Origin: Alphaproteobacteria bacterium
GTDB taxonomy: Bacteria > Pseudomonadota > Alphaproteobacteria > Sphingomonadales > Sphingomonadaceae
Direction of reading: 5' to 3'
Assembly: GCA_030431435.1 (NCBI GenBank)
Contig: JAUIJI010000010.1
Location: 1 to 42,314, forward strand
Length of the DNA stretch: 42,314 nucleotides
Part shown: piece by piece, positions 31,876 through 40,530 of the stretch
Layout: every line of letters starts with the position of its first letter
How positions within the stretch are numbered: the first letter of the stretch is position 1
Notes under the pieces: generated by a model
Told to the model about the DNA's origin: nothing
The model's input: only the letters and a program-made list of their open reading frames with translations
Database searches by the model: none
Position numbers and translations under genes: made by a program

Positions 31876-32805
31876 ATGAAGAACACGAAGTTCATCCTGC
31901 CTTTGATTGCCATTGCCGGGGCCTGGCAGCCCGCGCTGGCGCAGTCAGAGGCGGATGCTTACGCCGTATCAGTAGAGCGCGTCGATACTCTGCCCAACCA
32001 TACGCTGTTCCGCCCTGTCGCGGAGGACGGGGCAAGGCACGTCTGGCCCCTGCTTGTGTGGGAGAACGGCGGCTGCCGGAATGATCCGACGCGTTACAGC
32101 GCGTTCCTTTCCCGCGTTGCTTCTGCTGGATACCTGGTAGCCGCGCAGGGTTATGAAGGAAACGAAACAGCCGCGCCTGCACGCAAGGAGCGAGGGCGCG
32201 AGGCAGACATGCTGATGGCCGAGGCGATTGCCTGGGCGGCGATCGAAACGGCGCGCGACGACAGCGAATTCTACCGCCAGATCGACACCGAGCGGGTCGG
32301 CCTGTTCGGCCATTCCTGCGGCGGTTTCACCTCGCTTCAGGTGGCGCCCACCGATCCGCGCGTCGGGTCGGTCATCGTGTTCAATTCCAGCACCAATCCG
32401 TTCTGGGAGCCTGAACGCTCTTCAGTCCTGTTGAATTCCTTCCCGGCGGGCCTGCCTGTCGCGTGGATCAACGGCGGTGAGACTGACATTGCCTATCCCA
32501 ATGGGCAGCTGAACTGGCAGTCTTTGCCCGATACGATGCCGGGCTTCCACGTCGAGTATCATTTCCCGCCGCTTGATGGCGAGGGGCAGCCTTCGGACGG
32601 CCATTCCGGATTCTTCCGGGGCGACCTTGCTCCACGACTCAACCCGGTCATCGCGGACATTGCCATCAGGTGGTTCGATTACACCGTGGCAAGCGGCTCC
32701 GGTGAATCGCGTGAATTTCTGTTCGGCCAGCGATGTGGTTTTTGCGGAGACGAAAATTGGCAGGTCCAGAACCGCAACTGGAGCGAGTTCGCGCCTCCGC
32801 AATGA
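31876..32805 (+). CDS. Exported alpha/beta hydrolase (dienelactone hydrolase/lipase-like)
   Basis: Secreted hydrolase of 309 residues, signal peptide about 1-23 (ending ALAQ). The nucleophile is Ser147 in LFGHSCGGFTS. Other fold features are LLVWENGGCRND, YLVAAQGYEGNE and VAWINGGETDIAYPNGQ. His in GHSGFFRGD or nearby is the likely base. The group resembles chlorophyllase/dienelactone-hydrolase-like esterases; no specific substrate is evident. ATG 31876 is preferred to GTG 31873 because GAGAGGG is then better spaced. It is 40 bases after the OmpA-like gene, so the cytochrome, OmpA-like protein and hydrolase form one exported unit controlled from C1. Confidence 0.78.
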   Translation: MKNTKFILPLIAIAGAWQPALAQSEADAYAVSVERVDTLPNHTLFRPVAEDGARHVWPLLVWENGGCRNDPTRYSAFLSRVASAGYLVAAQGYEGNETAAPARKERGREADMLMAEAIAWAAIETARDDSEFYRQIDTERVGLFGHSCGGFTSLQVAPTDPRVGSVIVFNSSTNPFWEPERSSVLLNSFPAGLPVAWINGGETDIAYPNGQLNWQSLPDTMPGFHVEYHFPPLDGEGQPSDGHSGFFRGDLAPRLNPVIADIAIRWFDYTVASGSGESREFLFGQRCGFCGDENWQVQNRNWSEFAPPQ

Positions 32806-32999
32806 TCTACATCCGCCCGCTGAGCGCCATCCGAACTGGATTGCTCGGGGCTCAGTGAATTGCTTATTGCTCCGCATTACCAAAGGGTTAGATTGGTTGC
32901 GGGGCTGGGAAATCGGGTGACCCAGCACATTGCGTCAAGCAACCCGTTGCCAATTTGCAACCCATCATGATGGAACAACAGGAGAGGTTCTTTCAGCTA

Positions 33000-33041
33000 T
33001 AGTAAGCGTTTGCAAAAGCCGCTATGAAAGCCTTTGCAAAG
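33000..33041. promoter_or_regulatory. Tandem LacI-type elements C2 upstream of TonB receptor 2
   Basis: Two copies spaced 24 bases apart share the sequence AAGC-G/C-TTTGCAAA (33004 and 33028). The first contains GCGTTTGCA, identical to the right half of C1; the second is the symmetric CTTTGCAAAG. They lie 48-89 bases upstream of the receptor start. Confidence 0.6.
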
Positions 33042-33088
33042 CGGCGTATGGAGGCGCCGACAAGTCAAATTTCCTTTTGGGAGGGGTT

Positions 33089-35272
33089 ATGAAGAAATTT
33101 CTGGTTTGCACCACTGCGCTCGCCATGCTGCCAAGCGCGGCCTGGGCACAGGACAACAACGACAACGAAAATGATTCCACCATCTACGTGACGGCAGAGC
33201 GACGCGCCGAGAACGTTCAGGATGTGCCGATCTCCGTCGTTGCGCTCTCGGGCGAAACACTACGCGAGCGCGGTGTCGAAACGCTTGGCGATCTGACATC
33301 GGAAGTCCCGTCGTTCAGCTTCGTGGACAACGGCAACACCAAGTACATCAACATTCGCGGCGTTGGCGTCAACGAGTCTGCGCCAAGTTCCTCGGTTGGT
33401 GTCGCAGTGCACGTCGATGGCACTTACATTGCCCGTGAATTCACCTTCGGCGATGCTTTCTTCGACGTGGAGAGCGTGCAGGTCCTGCGCGGCCCGCAGG
33501 GTACCTATTCGGGCCAGAACGCCAACGGGGGCGCGATCTTCATCGAGTCTGCCCGACCGGTTCTTGGCAGGGTCGAGGGCTACGCCCAGGCCACCATTGG
33601 CGAGTTCTCGCGGCGCGACGTCGAAGCTGCGGTAAGCGCTCCGATCGGTGACAATCTTGCCGTCCGCATTTCAGGTCGGATCGAGAACCGTGACAGCTTC
33701 TATACCAACTATGGTCCGGCCAATGTCCCGCCATCCCAGCAGGCGGGTGGGCTTATCCAGCCTGCTGACCGGGAAGCAATCGTTGGCCGCGTACAACTTC
33801 TGTGGGAGCCTGATGCCTCCTTCCAGACGCGCCTGATTCACCAGTTCAGCAACACCAAGAACGGTGGCACAGCCTATCAGATTGGCAGGCCCGAAGACTA
33901 CGCCGACCCGTTCATCCTGAACTACAACAATACGCCGTATGACGGTAACCAGACCAAGTATCACCGCACCACCGGTATCGTTCGCTGGGACTTCAGCGAA
34001 TCCGTTCGGCTGAATGCCAACCTTACCTATCAGGATACCATCAATCACGAGACTGCCGGCGATCTTGATCGCACAGCTGTAGAGCAAAATCAGGGTACTA
34101 CGGCGCTTTCCGACGATTATTGGACGGGTGAGCTGACTCTCCTGTCGATGGCTGATAGCCCATTCGAGTGGACAATCGGCGCGACTTTCCTCGATTATTC
34201 CCAGATAGGTAACGTTTACAACGAGCCGTCGCCGGGTGTCGATGACGAGGGCGATCCGTTGCCGCTGCCAGTTGGCAATGGGCGTAACATCTACATCGAA
34301 TCCTTCCGCAAAAACTTCGCGTTCTTCGGTGAAGTCGGCTACGCCTTTACGCCCGAACTTACAGTAAAGCTCGGCGGTCGCTACAACCACGACGAGAGTG
34401 GATATGACGAATTCACGTTCTACAGAGGCCGTGATTTTACCATGCCGCTGTTCTCGCTGCCCGGCCAAGGCCAGTCAGCCAGTTTCGAGGAATTCACCGG
34501 ACGTGTGCTGGTCAATTGGGAACCCAATCCCGACCATCTGATTTATGGTACGATCAGTCGCGGCTACAAGCCGGGTGGTATCACGGCCGTGAACCAGCGG
34601 TTCGAAGCGGCACTCGTGACCAACTACGAAGCGGGTTGGAAAGGCACTTTGGCGAATGGTGCCGTGAACGGTTCTGTCAGCATTTTCCACATGACCTATG
34701 ACGGGTACCAGGCATCGGTCCAGCCCGATCCGAATGACCCGACGTCTGCGTTGACGGAAAACGTCGACGGCACCACGGTCACGGGTATTGAGGCGCAACT
34801 GTCGGCCAATGTTGGCGGTCTCAGTGCCGATGTCGCGTTCTCCTATCTCGATACGTCGTTTGGCGAACAGCTCACCACGCTGCCAGCCGGTGCAGATGGC
34901 AATGCCACGGACCTGCCGTTCCAGTTCAAGGGGCGCAAGATCCCCTGGGCGCCGGAATTCTCGATCAGCGGTGGTCTCGCTTATGAGATGCCTGTCGGCG
35001 GGGGCTACCTCACTCCCAGTGTGCGTGTTTCGCATGTGGCGGAGCAGTATTCGGCGTTCTTCCGTTTGCCATATCACGTGGTGGACGAGCGCACGCTGGT
35101 CGATCTGCGTTTGTCGTACGCGCCGAACGATGATTTCCGGATCACTGCCTATGTCACCAATCTGTTCGACGAGTTGTATGTCAGCAACGCCTCGGACACG
35201 ACCAATGGCGTGGGCCAGTTCCTGCTCGGCGCACCCCAGGAGTTTGGTGTAACTGCCGCCGTGAACTTCTGA
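33089..35272 (+). CDS. TonB-dependent outer-membrane receptor 2
   Basis: Outer-membrane transporter of 727 residues. The signal peptide is about 1-21 (MKKFLVC...AAWAQ). The plug contains VTAERRAENVQDVPISVVAL and NIRGVGVNESAPSSSVGVAVHVDGTYIAREF, then VQVLRGPQGTYSGQNANGGAI. The barrel ends with FGVTAAVNF, aromatic at the C-terminus. ATG 33089 follows GGGAGGGG and starts the signal peptide, although the frame is open 53 codons earlier. The central part reads as less GC-rich than its neighbours, by impression only. The tandem C2 element and the nearby cytochrome unit place it in the LacI regulon. It probably imports the pathway substrate; the identity of that is unknown. Confidence 0.9.
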   Translation: MKKFLVCTTALAMLPSAAWAQDNNDNENDSTIYVTAERRAENVQDVPISVVALSGETLRERGVETLGDLTSEVPSFSFVDNGNTKYINIRGVGVNESAPSSSVGVAVHVDGTYIAREFTFGDAFFDVESVQVLRGPQGTYSGQNANGGAIFIESARPVLGRVEGYAQATIGEFSRRDVEAAVSAPIGDNLAVRISGRIENRDSFYTNYGPANVPPSQQAGGLIQPADREAIVGRVQLLWEPDASFQTRLIHQFSNTKNGGTAYQIGRPEDYADPFILNYNNTPYDGNQTKYHRTTGIVRWDFSESVRLNANLTYQDTINHETAGDLDRTAVEQNQGTTALSDDYWTGELTLLSMADSPFEWTIGATFLDYSQIGNVYNEPSPGVDDEGDPLPLPVGNGRNIYIESFRKNFAFFGEVGYAFTPELTVKLGGRYNHDESGYDEFTFYRGRDFTMPLFSLPGQGQSASFEEFTGRVLVNWEPNPDHLIYGTISRGYKPGGITAVNQRFEAALVTNYEAGWKGTLANGAVNGSVSIFHMTYDGYQASVQPDPNDPTSALTENVDGTTVTGIEAQLSANVGGLSADVAFSYLDTSFGEQLTTLPAGADGNATDLPFQFKGRKIPWAPEFSISGGLAYEMPVGGGYLTPSVRVSHVAEQYSAFFRLPYHVVDERTLVDLRLSYAPNDDFRITAYVTNLFDELYVSNASDTTNGVGQFLLGAPQEFGVTAAVNF

Positions 35273-35317
35273 TCCGGGGCGGGGTGCACCACCCGTGCTC
35301 CGCAATCCGAAAAAGCG

Positions 35318-35351
35318 AGGGGCGCTTCCGATCTTGATCGGAGGTGCCCCT
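35318..35351 (+). terminator. Long stem-loop after TonB receptor 2
   Basis: A 16-bp stem with two wobble pairs: AGGGGC at 35318-35323 pairs with GCCCCT at 35346-35351, CCGATC with GATCGG, and only a two-base loop (TT) remains. It is 46 bases past the receptor stop. It is followed by TTGCGTTTGC, only weakly T-rich. Confidence 0.65.
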
Positions 35352-35362
35352 TGCGTTTGCAC
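35347..35362. promoter_or_regulatory. Weak LacI-type half-element C5
   Basis: CCCCTTGCGTTTGCAC has the right half GCGTTTGCA of C1 but no matching left arm. It lies 26 bases upstream of the MmgE/PrpD gene, immediately after the terminator stem. It may be a weak operator or chance. Confidence 0.3.
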
Positions 35363-35387
35363 ACCGCCTGATACGATGAGGTAAGGC

Positions 35388-36764
35388 ATGGACATGCACC
35401 CCAGCGATATGCTTGCCGCCTTTGTCGCCGATACCGGCAGCACATCCCTTTCCGGATCCACGCGCGCAGCTGCAAAGCGTGTCGTGCTGGATGCCACCGG
35501 CGTGATGCTGAGCGCCAGCGGCATGGCCGATGCCTGTGTGCCCTTCGTGGAACTGGCCAGGGCGAGCGGGCAGGGCACTGCCGCCATCCTGGGCACCGGC
35601 TATCGCGTTCCGCCAGCTGCGGCCGCACTGGCCAACGGCTCCTTTGCACATGCGCTGGATTTCGAGGATGCCTTCGATCCCTCGCCCGGCCATCCCAACG
35701 CCAGCCTGATGCCTGCGCTGCTTGCGCTTTCCCAAAGCGAAGGCCCAGTCAGCGGAGAGCGGTTCCTTACCGCGCTCGCCGTCGGGTGTGACGTGGCCTG
35801 CCGCATGGCACTGGCGACAGAACAAAGGCTGGAAAAGCGCGGCTGGTATCCGCCGCCGATCTACGCCGGTTATGGCGCTGCGGCGGGTGCAGCCAACCTG
35901 CTGGGCCTCGACGCGCGGCAGGTGCGCGATGCGCTCTCGTTCTCGCTTTGCCAGGTAACGATGCCGGGTGAGCTGAAGTACAGCGCGGATACACAGCTGC
36001 GCGCTGTGCGCGAGGCCTTTCCCGCTCAGGCCGCCGTCAATTCCGTCCTGCTGGCACGCGCCGGGCTGCGGGGCCTCGAACAACCGCTGGAAGGGCGCTC
36101 GGGCTTCTACGCCTTGTATGCCGATGGCAAGTTTTCCGCCCACACTCTGGCAAACAGGCTTGGCGAGAAGTTCTGGATCGAGGACCTCACCTTCAAGCCC
36201 TGGCCCAGTTGCCGCGGCACCCATGCCTTCATCGAAATGGCGCTGGAGATGCAGCAGAAGCATGCCATCGCGCCTACCGATATCGAGCGGATGGTCTGCG
36301 CGGTTGGCGAATATGGCTCAATGTTGTTCGAGCCGGAAAACGCACGCAAGCAGCCGCCCACCGCTATCGAGGCCAAGTTCTCGATACCTTTCACGCTTGG
36401 CCTGGCCCTGACCCGCGGCAAGGTTGCGCTGGACGATTTCGGCGCGGACGACCTGCGCGACCCGCAAGTCCTTGCGCTGGCAGCAAAGGCCCAGCCCGAT
36501 TACGGCAGCGACGGAAACCGCCCTTCGGACGCTGGCGGGAAGCTGACGATCATCCTCAAATCGGGCGAGGCCCACACGATGAGCGTGGAAAATCCGCGCG
36601 GCTGCCCCGACAATCCATTGTCTGACGAGCAGCTCGTGGCAAAGTTCATCGATTGCGCGGGGCGTGCGCGCAGGCCGCTGGATGCAGCCGGAGCCGCCCG
36701 GCTTGCCGATGCCATCATGTCACTGGAAAACTGCGAGGATGTCGGCGCGCTCCTCGCCCTATAG
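35388..36764 (+). CDS. MmgE/PrpD-family protein
   Basis: Cytoplasmic protein of 458 residues in the family that includes 2-methylcitrate dehydratase, cis-aconitate decarboxylase and several epimerases and isomerases of tricarboxylates or iminodisuccinate. Family marks are ANGSFAHALDFEDAFDPSPGHPNASLMPALLAL (residues near 78-110), YAGYGAAAGAANLLGLD and TFKPWPSCRGTHAFIEMAL. There is no PrpB/PrpC partner nearby, so propionate catabolism is unlikely and the substrate is open. GAGGTAAGG precedes the ATG. It converges with the DUF819 gene; the shared 6 bases CTATAG carry both stop codons. The weak half-element C5 and the receptor upstream suggest membership in the region C regulon. Confidence 0.85.
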   Translation: MDMHPSDMLAAFVADTGSTSLSGSTRAAAKRVVLDATGVMLSASGMADACVPFVELARASGQGTAAILGTGYRVPPAAAALANGSFAHALDFEDAFDPSPGHPNASLMPALLALSQSEGPVSGERFLTALAVGCDVACRMALATEQRLEKRGWYPPPIYAGYGAAAGAANLLGLDARQVRDALSFSLCQVTMPGELKYSADTQLRAVREAFPAQAAVNSVLLARAGLRGLEQPLEGRSGFYALYADGKFSAHTLANRLGEKFWIEDLTFKPWPSCRGTHAFIEMALEMQQKHAIAPTDIERMVCAVGEYGSMLFEPENARKQPPTAIEAKFSIPFTLGLALTRGKVALDDFGADDLRDPQVLALAAKAQPDYGSDGNRPSDAGGKLTIILKSGEAHTMSVENPRGCPDNPLSDEQLVAKFIDCAGRARRPLDAAGAARLADAIMSLENCEDVGALLAL

Positions 36765-37913
36765 CAGGGCAGCGAACAGCTGATACGACAGCACGCCCAC
36801 GAAGTTGCCGATGATCACGCCGAACAGGGCGCACAATATGCCCGGTGTCACCAGGTCTTCGCGTTTCTGCATGGCAGCCACTGCCGCTGTAGATGTCGGG
36901 CCGCCATAACCGGCAAGCGATGCCAGCAGCACGATGTGGGGGTCCGCCTTGAACAACCTCCCGATCGGGATGAGGAACAGCAGGTTGAGGGCAAGCCCTG
37001 CAACGATGAACCCGATCACCAGCAGTCCCTGCGTACCCAGGTCGGCCAGGTTCACCTGCACGGCGGTGACCGAAACGAACATGTACATAGCCATCATGCC
37101 GATTTCCCTGTCGCCATCGACATATCTCTTGATGCCCTTGAACAGGTTGGGAATGGCAATGGCGAAGACGGTCACGATCATGATGCTGTAGTTCTGCAGG
37201 CCTGCCCAGGCACAGCCGATTTCCACCAGGATGAACAGGCCGATCGCGTAACAGACGGCAACCAGCGTGCCCAAAGGCCTGCGGAAGTCCGGTACCACGG
37301 CCTCGTCGGCCTTTCGTTGATCGGCATCCACCTCGACGCGGCTTGAGCCGGCTTTCCTTCCCATCAGCTTTCCGGGAAGCGTGCTGCCCATGAGCAGGAA
37401 TATCACCGCCAGATAGAATGGTGCGATGATGGCATTGGCTGCCAGCACCGCGGCCAGCAGCGTATCATCCATCTGCAAAGCCTGCGCGGTGGCAACCACG
37501 TTGATGACGCTGCCGATAAACAGGGCTGTCATCGCCGCAGAAACGGTCTCGCTTTGCTGGAGGTGTATCAGCTGCCCCACCAGCAGGATCGAGACAACAC
37601 TGGCCACCCCTGCCAGTATGAACACCGGAAGCATGATGCCCGACGAGAAGATGATCTCTTTCAGATCGGCCCGCAGCAGCAGGAGGGCCACGCCCATGGG
37701 GACTGCGAGATAGGCAATCTGGTCATAGATGGGGGCCTGGCTGGGAATGAGGTCCAGATTGGCCAGCGCGCCCGGTACGATGAGGACGAGCAGGACACTG
37801 GGGAAATACTTGCCGATGGGCTGGCGGTCGACATAGGTCGTCAGCGCGATCGTCGCGAGGAAAATGCAGATGAGGATGAAGGGCGCAATCGGTTCGGCCC
37901 ATATGTTCGGCAT
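36759..37913 (-). CDS. DUF819-family (YjcL-like) integral membrane protein
   Basis: Polytopic inner-membrane protein of 384 residues with about ten or more hydrophobic segments and no soluble domain. Typical stretches are FPSVLLVLIVPGALANLDLIPS, ALLLLRADLKEIIFSSGIML and the glycine/threonine-rich motif SLAGYGGPTSTAAVAAM near the C-terminus. The family has no firmly assigned function; transport of a carboxylate or dipeptide-like compound is plausible. ATG 37913 follows GAGGGAAG; the TTG eight codons earlier is less likely. A near-perfect 20-base inverted repeat lies 22 bases upstream of the start. It could serve as the inner-membrane permease for the region C pathway. Confidence 0.82.
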   Translation of the reverse strand: MPNIWAEPIAPFILICIFLATIALTTYVDRQPIGKYFPSVLLVLIVPGALANLDLIPSQAPIYDQIAYLAVPMGVALLLLRADLKEIIFSSGIMLPVFILAGVASVVSILLVGQLIHLQQSETVSAAMTALFIGSVINVVATAQALQMDDTLLAAVLAANAIIAPFYLAVIFLLMGSTLPGKLMGRKAGSSRVEVDADQRKADEAVVPDFRRPLGTLVAVCYAIGLFILVEIGCAWAGLQNYSIMIVTVFAIAIPNLFKGIKRYVDGDREIGMMAMYMFVSVTAVQVNLADLGTQGLLVIGFIVAGLALNLLFLIPIGRLFKADPHIVLLASLAGYGGPTSTAAVAAMQKREDLVTPGILCALFGVIIGNFVGVLSYQLFAALL

Positions 37914-37934
37914 CGGATGACTTCCCTCGTTTCC

Positions 37935-37954
37935 CAAATTGTGCGCGCAATTGG
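37935..37954. promoter_or_regulatory. Inverted repeat upstream of the DUF819 gene
   Basis: CAAATTGTGCGCGCAATTGG contains AATTG and CAATT arms around a central CG, with eight of ten paired positions matching. It sits 22 bases upstream of ATG 37913. It does not match the C elements closely, so it may bind a different regulator. Confidence 0.5.
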
Positions 37955-37968
37955 CTGACTGAGCCGTC

Positions 37969-37994
37969 CCGCAGGATCAGTCGACCTCCTGCGG
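37969..37994 (-). terminator. Stem-loop between CapA-like and DUF819 genes
   Basis: CCGCAGG (37969-37975) pairs with CCTGCGG (37988-37994) around a 12-base loop, about 20 bases past the CapA-like stop on the minus strand. A weak terminator is possible; no T-tract follows. Confidence 0.35.
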
Positions 37995-38012
37995 CCTCTC
38001 GTCTCGACGGGC

Positions 38013-39311
38013 CTAGTTGCCGTTCATCCGGATAACGCCGACCCGGCCTTCGATATCGATCCTGGTTCCGAAAGGCTCCGAATATTCAGCTACGCGGCCA
38101 AGCAGCTCGCGCGCCTTTGCCTCGTCTGCGAGCTGTGGAATTCCCAGCCTTGAGCCGACCCGATCCGGCCCAAGGTCTGCGGGATAGATCCGCAATTCCG
38201 AAAGGTGCCCGTCCTTGTACACGCCCTCGATCAGCAAGGCTTCCAGGTTGACCTGTCCGCCCAGCCAGCCGAACCGCTCAGCGTTGAGATCACCCCAGGG
38301 GCGGTGGATGCCTTCGTCCGTCCATGAATAGGGCGAAATCTGCTGCTGGAAGACGAAGTTGGAAAGGCCGTAACAGATCGGCCGCCCCTTGTAGATTTCG
38401 ATGCCCTTGATGGTGTGCACCCCGTGGCCCATCACCGCATCGGCCCCAGCGTCGATCGCCTGGTGGGCGAATTCGATCTGGTAGTCGGCCGGATAGTGAT
38501 CGAAGGTGTAATGCTGGAAGGCGTAGCGGTTCTCATGCCAGTGGATCGTGGCGATGAAGAAATCCGACAACTGCTTCCCGGTCTTCACCGCGTGCAGGAT
38601 GGCCTTGAGGTCGGCCTCGTCCATCCTGTGCGTGAAGCGGCCTGATTCCTCGGCAAGTCGGATCTTCTTGCCGAGGAAGTCCAGTTCCTGGGCGTTGTTG
38701 TTGAACTTCGCAGGATGGGGGAGCGAAGCCGATTGCTGTTCCCAGTCTTCGAGGATTTGCGCCAGGGCTGCGAACTGGTCTGCCGTGAGTGTCGCTGCCG
38801 GCTCCACCCGCAAGGTGTTCACGGATGGCAGTTTGTCGCCGCCAATTCCGCGCTTGGCACTGGTGGCATAGATACCTGCCATGCCGATGAGGCCCTTGTC
38901 GCTGGTGAAATAGCGCCCCCGGCGCGATTCCTGCAGGTTGCGGCCAGCACCGCAGTGCACGATGCCGAAATCCTCGACATGACGCAGGCATTCCCAGAAG
39001 CCTTCCTCGCCCATGTCGAAAGCGTGATTGTTGGCCTTGGTCATCATGTTGATGCCCATGTCGACAAAGTCGCGTGCCACGCTGGTGGGCGCGCGGATAT
39101 CACCGATTGGGCCCGTGTAACGATCCTCGTCGACGATGATCGCTTCAAGGTTCGCCACGGTCACGTCCGCCTTGCGCATCACCTCCAGCAATGCCTGCGT
39201 TTCGGCGTTGGCATAGCGGGTGAAGGGCTGCATCTGGATCATGTCACCCACGGCCGCGAAGGTGAAATCTCCGGGTATCTTCATGCCCAGTTCGCTTGCA
39301 TCATCGCGCAT
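38013..39311 (-). CDS. CapA/PgsA-like metallophosphatase-fold protein, without signal peptide
   Basis: Protein of 432 residues in the CapA (poly-gamma-glutamate capsule) family, which has a calcineurin-like metallophosphatase fold. Metal-site stretches are AAVGDMIQMQPF near residue 25, ADVTVANLEAII, MMTKANNHAFDMGEEGFW, and GADAVMGHGVHTIKGIEIY followed by ICYGLSNFVF. Capsule CapA proteins are usually membrane-anchored, but this one starts directly with IPGDFTFAAVGD and has no signal or membrane segment, so a cytoplasmic enzyme role is more likely. ATG 39311 is spaced six bases from GGAGGG; ATG 39317 abuts it. It is divergent from the LacI gene with C3 about 45 bases upstream, and no capsule genes are nearby. 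Confidence 0.8.
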   Translation of the reverse strand: MRDDASELGMKIPGDFTFAAVGDMIQMQPFTRYANAETQALLEVMRKADVTVANLEAIIVDEDRYTGPIGDIRAPTSVARDFVDMGINMMTKANNHAFDMGEEGFWECLRHVEDFGIVHCGAGRNLQESRRGRYFTSDKGLIGMAGIYATSAKRGIGGDKLPSVNTLRVEPAATLTADQFAALAQILEDWEQQSASLPHPAKFNNNAQELDFLGKKIRLAEESGRFTHRMDEADLKAILHAVKTGKQLSDFFIATIHWHENRYAFQHYTFDHYPADYQIEFAHQAIDAGADAVMGHGVHTIKGIEIYKGRPICYGLSNFVFQQQISPYSWTDEGIHRPWGDLNAERFGWLGGQVNLEALLIEGVYKDGHLSELRIYPADLGPDRVGSRLGIPQLADEAKARELLGRVAEYSEPFGTRIDIEGRVGVIRMNGN

Positions 39312-39355
39312 TATCATCCCTCCAGAGCCCGTGTGGTGGCCGCCGGTTCGTGCTA

Positions 39356-39371
39356 GTGCAAGCGTTTACTT
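39356..39371. promoter_or_regulatory. Predicted LacI-regulon operator C3
   Basis: GTGCAAGCGTTTACTT on the plus strand reads AAGTAAACGCTTGCAC on the other and matches C4 at 12 of 16 positions, including the whole ACGCTTGCA block. It lies between the divergent CapA-like and LacI genes, 45 bases from the former. Confidence 0.6.
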
Positions 39372-39484
39372 CGTTCAACAGCTTAACATTGCTCCAGTGA
39401 CGTATTGCGGGGCTGGGGTCTATTTCTCCTTGTGGAGCAGACCACGCCCTTGCAATCTTTCTCGCAGAGAGGCACCGATACGAC

Positions 39485-40486
39485 ATGAACAAGATTGCAG
39501 GGCAACCGCGAATTGAGGAAGTGGCGCGACGCGCAGGGGTTTCTTCGGCTACAGTATCGCGATTTTTCTCTCGCCGGGACCTGGTTTCCGACAAGACAGC
39601 AGAACGCATAAAGAAAGTGGCTGACGAACTTGGCTATCGTCCCAACCGGTTGGCGGGCAGCCTTGTTACCAAGCGCAGCAGGCTTGTCGCCCTGCTGGTC
39701 CCGGCACTTACGGATTCTCCCTTCAATGCCATGATCGAAGCCATCGTCGATGCTCTGGGCGAACGCGGCTATACCGCGATGCTTGGCCTGACCGGCAACA
39801 GGGACGAGACTATGGACAGGGTGATCGATACGGCGCTGGGGCTGCGCGTGGATGGCATCATCGTGACGGGCGTAATTGCAGATACAGCAACGCGGGATGC
39901 CTTGCGTTCAGCCAATGTCACGGTTGTCGAAACCTGGGGTCTGCCGGAAAAACCGATCGATTGCGCCGTTGGCTTCTCGCATCACGAAATGGGACGGATG
40001 ACTGCCCGGTTTGTACATCGTCGTGGTTATGAACGTCCGTTGATTGTGGCGGCACGAGGCTCTCGTGCCGGGGCGCGCAGGGATGGTTTCCTGGCGGAAT
40101 GGAGCAAGCTGGGCGCAGGCGAGAGCGAAGAGATCGAAGTCGAAATTCCTTATGGTTTCGGACAGGCCCGATCGGTCTTTCGGCAAATGCGCAGCCTCGA
40201 AACACAACCTGACGTGGTGGTCTGCGGATCAGATGCTTTCGCGATGGGGATCGTGGTGGAAGCAGGGCGTGCCGGACTGTCCGTACCTGACGACCTTGCG
40301 GTTGTCGGCCTCGGCAACCAGCCGATTGCCGGGGATATGCGGCCTTCGATCACCACGATTGCCATCGACGGGGGTCGGATTGGCCAAGAAGCAGCCAAGC
40401 TGTTTCATGACCGGGCCGAGGGAAACGAGGACGGCCAACACATAATCGATGTCGGCTTCCAGCTGATAGAGCGCGAAAGCGCCTGA
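39485..40486 (+). CDS. LacI-family transcriptional regulator
   Basis: Repressor of 333 residues. The N-terminal helix-turn-helix is RIEEVARRAGVSSATVSRFF, and the hinge helix region is GYRPNRLAGSLVTKRS. The rest is a periplasmic-binding-protein-like sensor domain (LVALLVPALTDSPFNAMIEAIVDAL, VDGIIVTGVIADTATRDAL, DVVVCGSDAFAMGIVVEA, DLAVVGLGNQPIAGDMRPSITTIAID). Effectors of this family are usually sugars or other small metabolites. The gene lies between the divergent CapA-like gene (C3 in the gap) and the P450 gene (C4), and no other regulator is present in region C, so it is the likely binder of the C elements. Confidence 0.9.
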   Translation: MNKIAGQPRIEEVARRAGVSSATVSRFFSRRDLVSDKTAERIKKVADELGYRPNRLAGSLVTKRSRLVALLVPALTDSPFNAMIEAIVDALGERGYTAMLGLTGNRDETMDRVIDTALGLRVDGIIVTGVIADTATRDALRSANVTVVETWGLPEKPIDCAVGFSHHEMGRMTARFVHRRGYERPLIVAARGSRAGARRDGFLAEWSKLGAGESEEIEVEIPYGFGQARSVFRQMRSLETQPDVVVCGSDAFAMGIVVEAGRAGLSVPDDLAVVGLGNQPIAGDMRPSITTIAIDGGRIGQEAAKLFHDRAEGNEDGQHIIDVGFQLIERESA

Positions 40487-40530
40487 CCTGACAGGTTTGG
40501 CTTGGGTGGCGGCTCCTCGAAAATGCACAA

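Noticed and set aside
32930-33088. 53-residue N-terminal extension of TonB receptor 2
   Set aside because: It would run through the tandem LacI-type elements and precede a perfectly formed signal peptide with its own GGGAGGGG site at 33089.
39116-39126. TGTAACGATCC, a half copy of the B palindrome
   Set aside because: It lies in the middle of the CapA-like coding sequence and the right arm is absent.
40488-40498. ACCTGACAGGT inverted repeat after the LacI gene as a terminator
   Set aside because: The stem is only five base pairs with a one-base loop and no T-tract.
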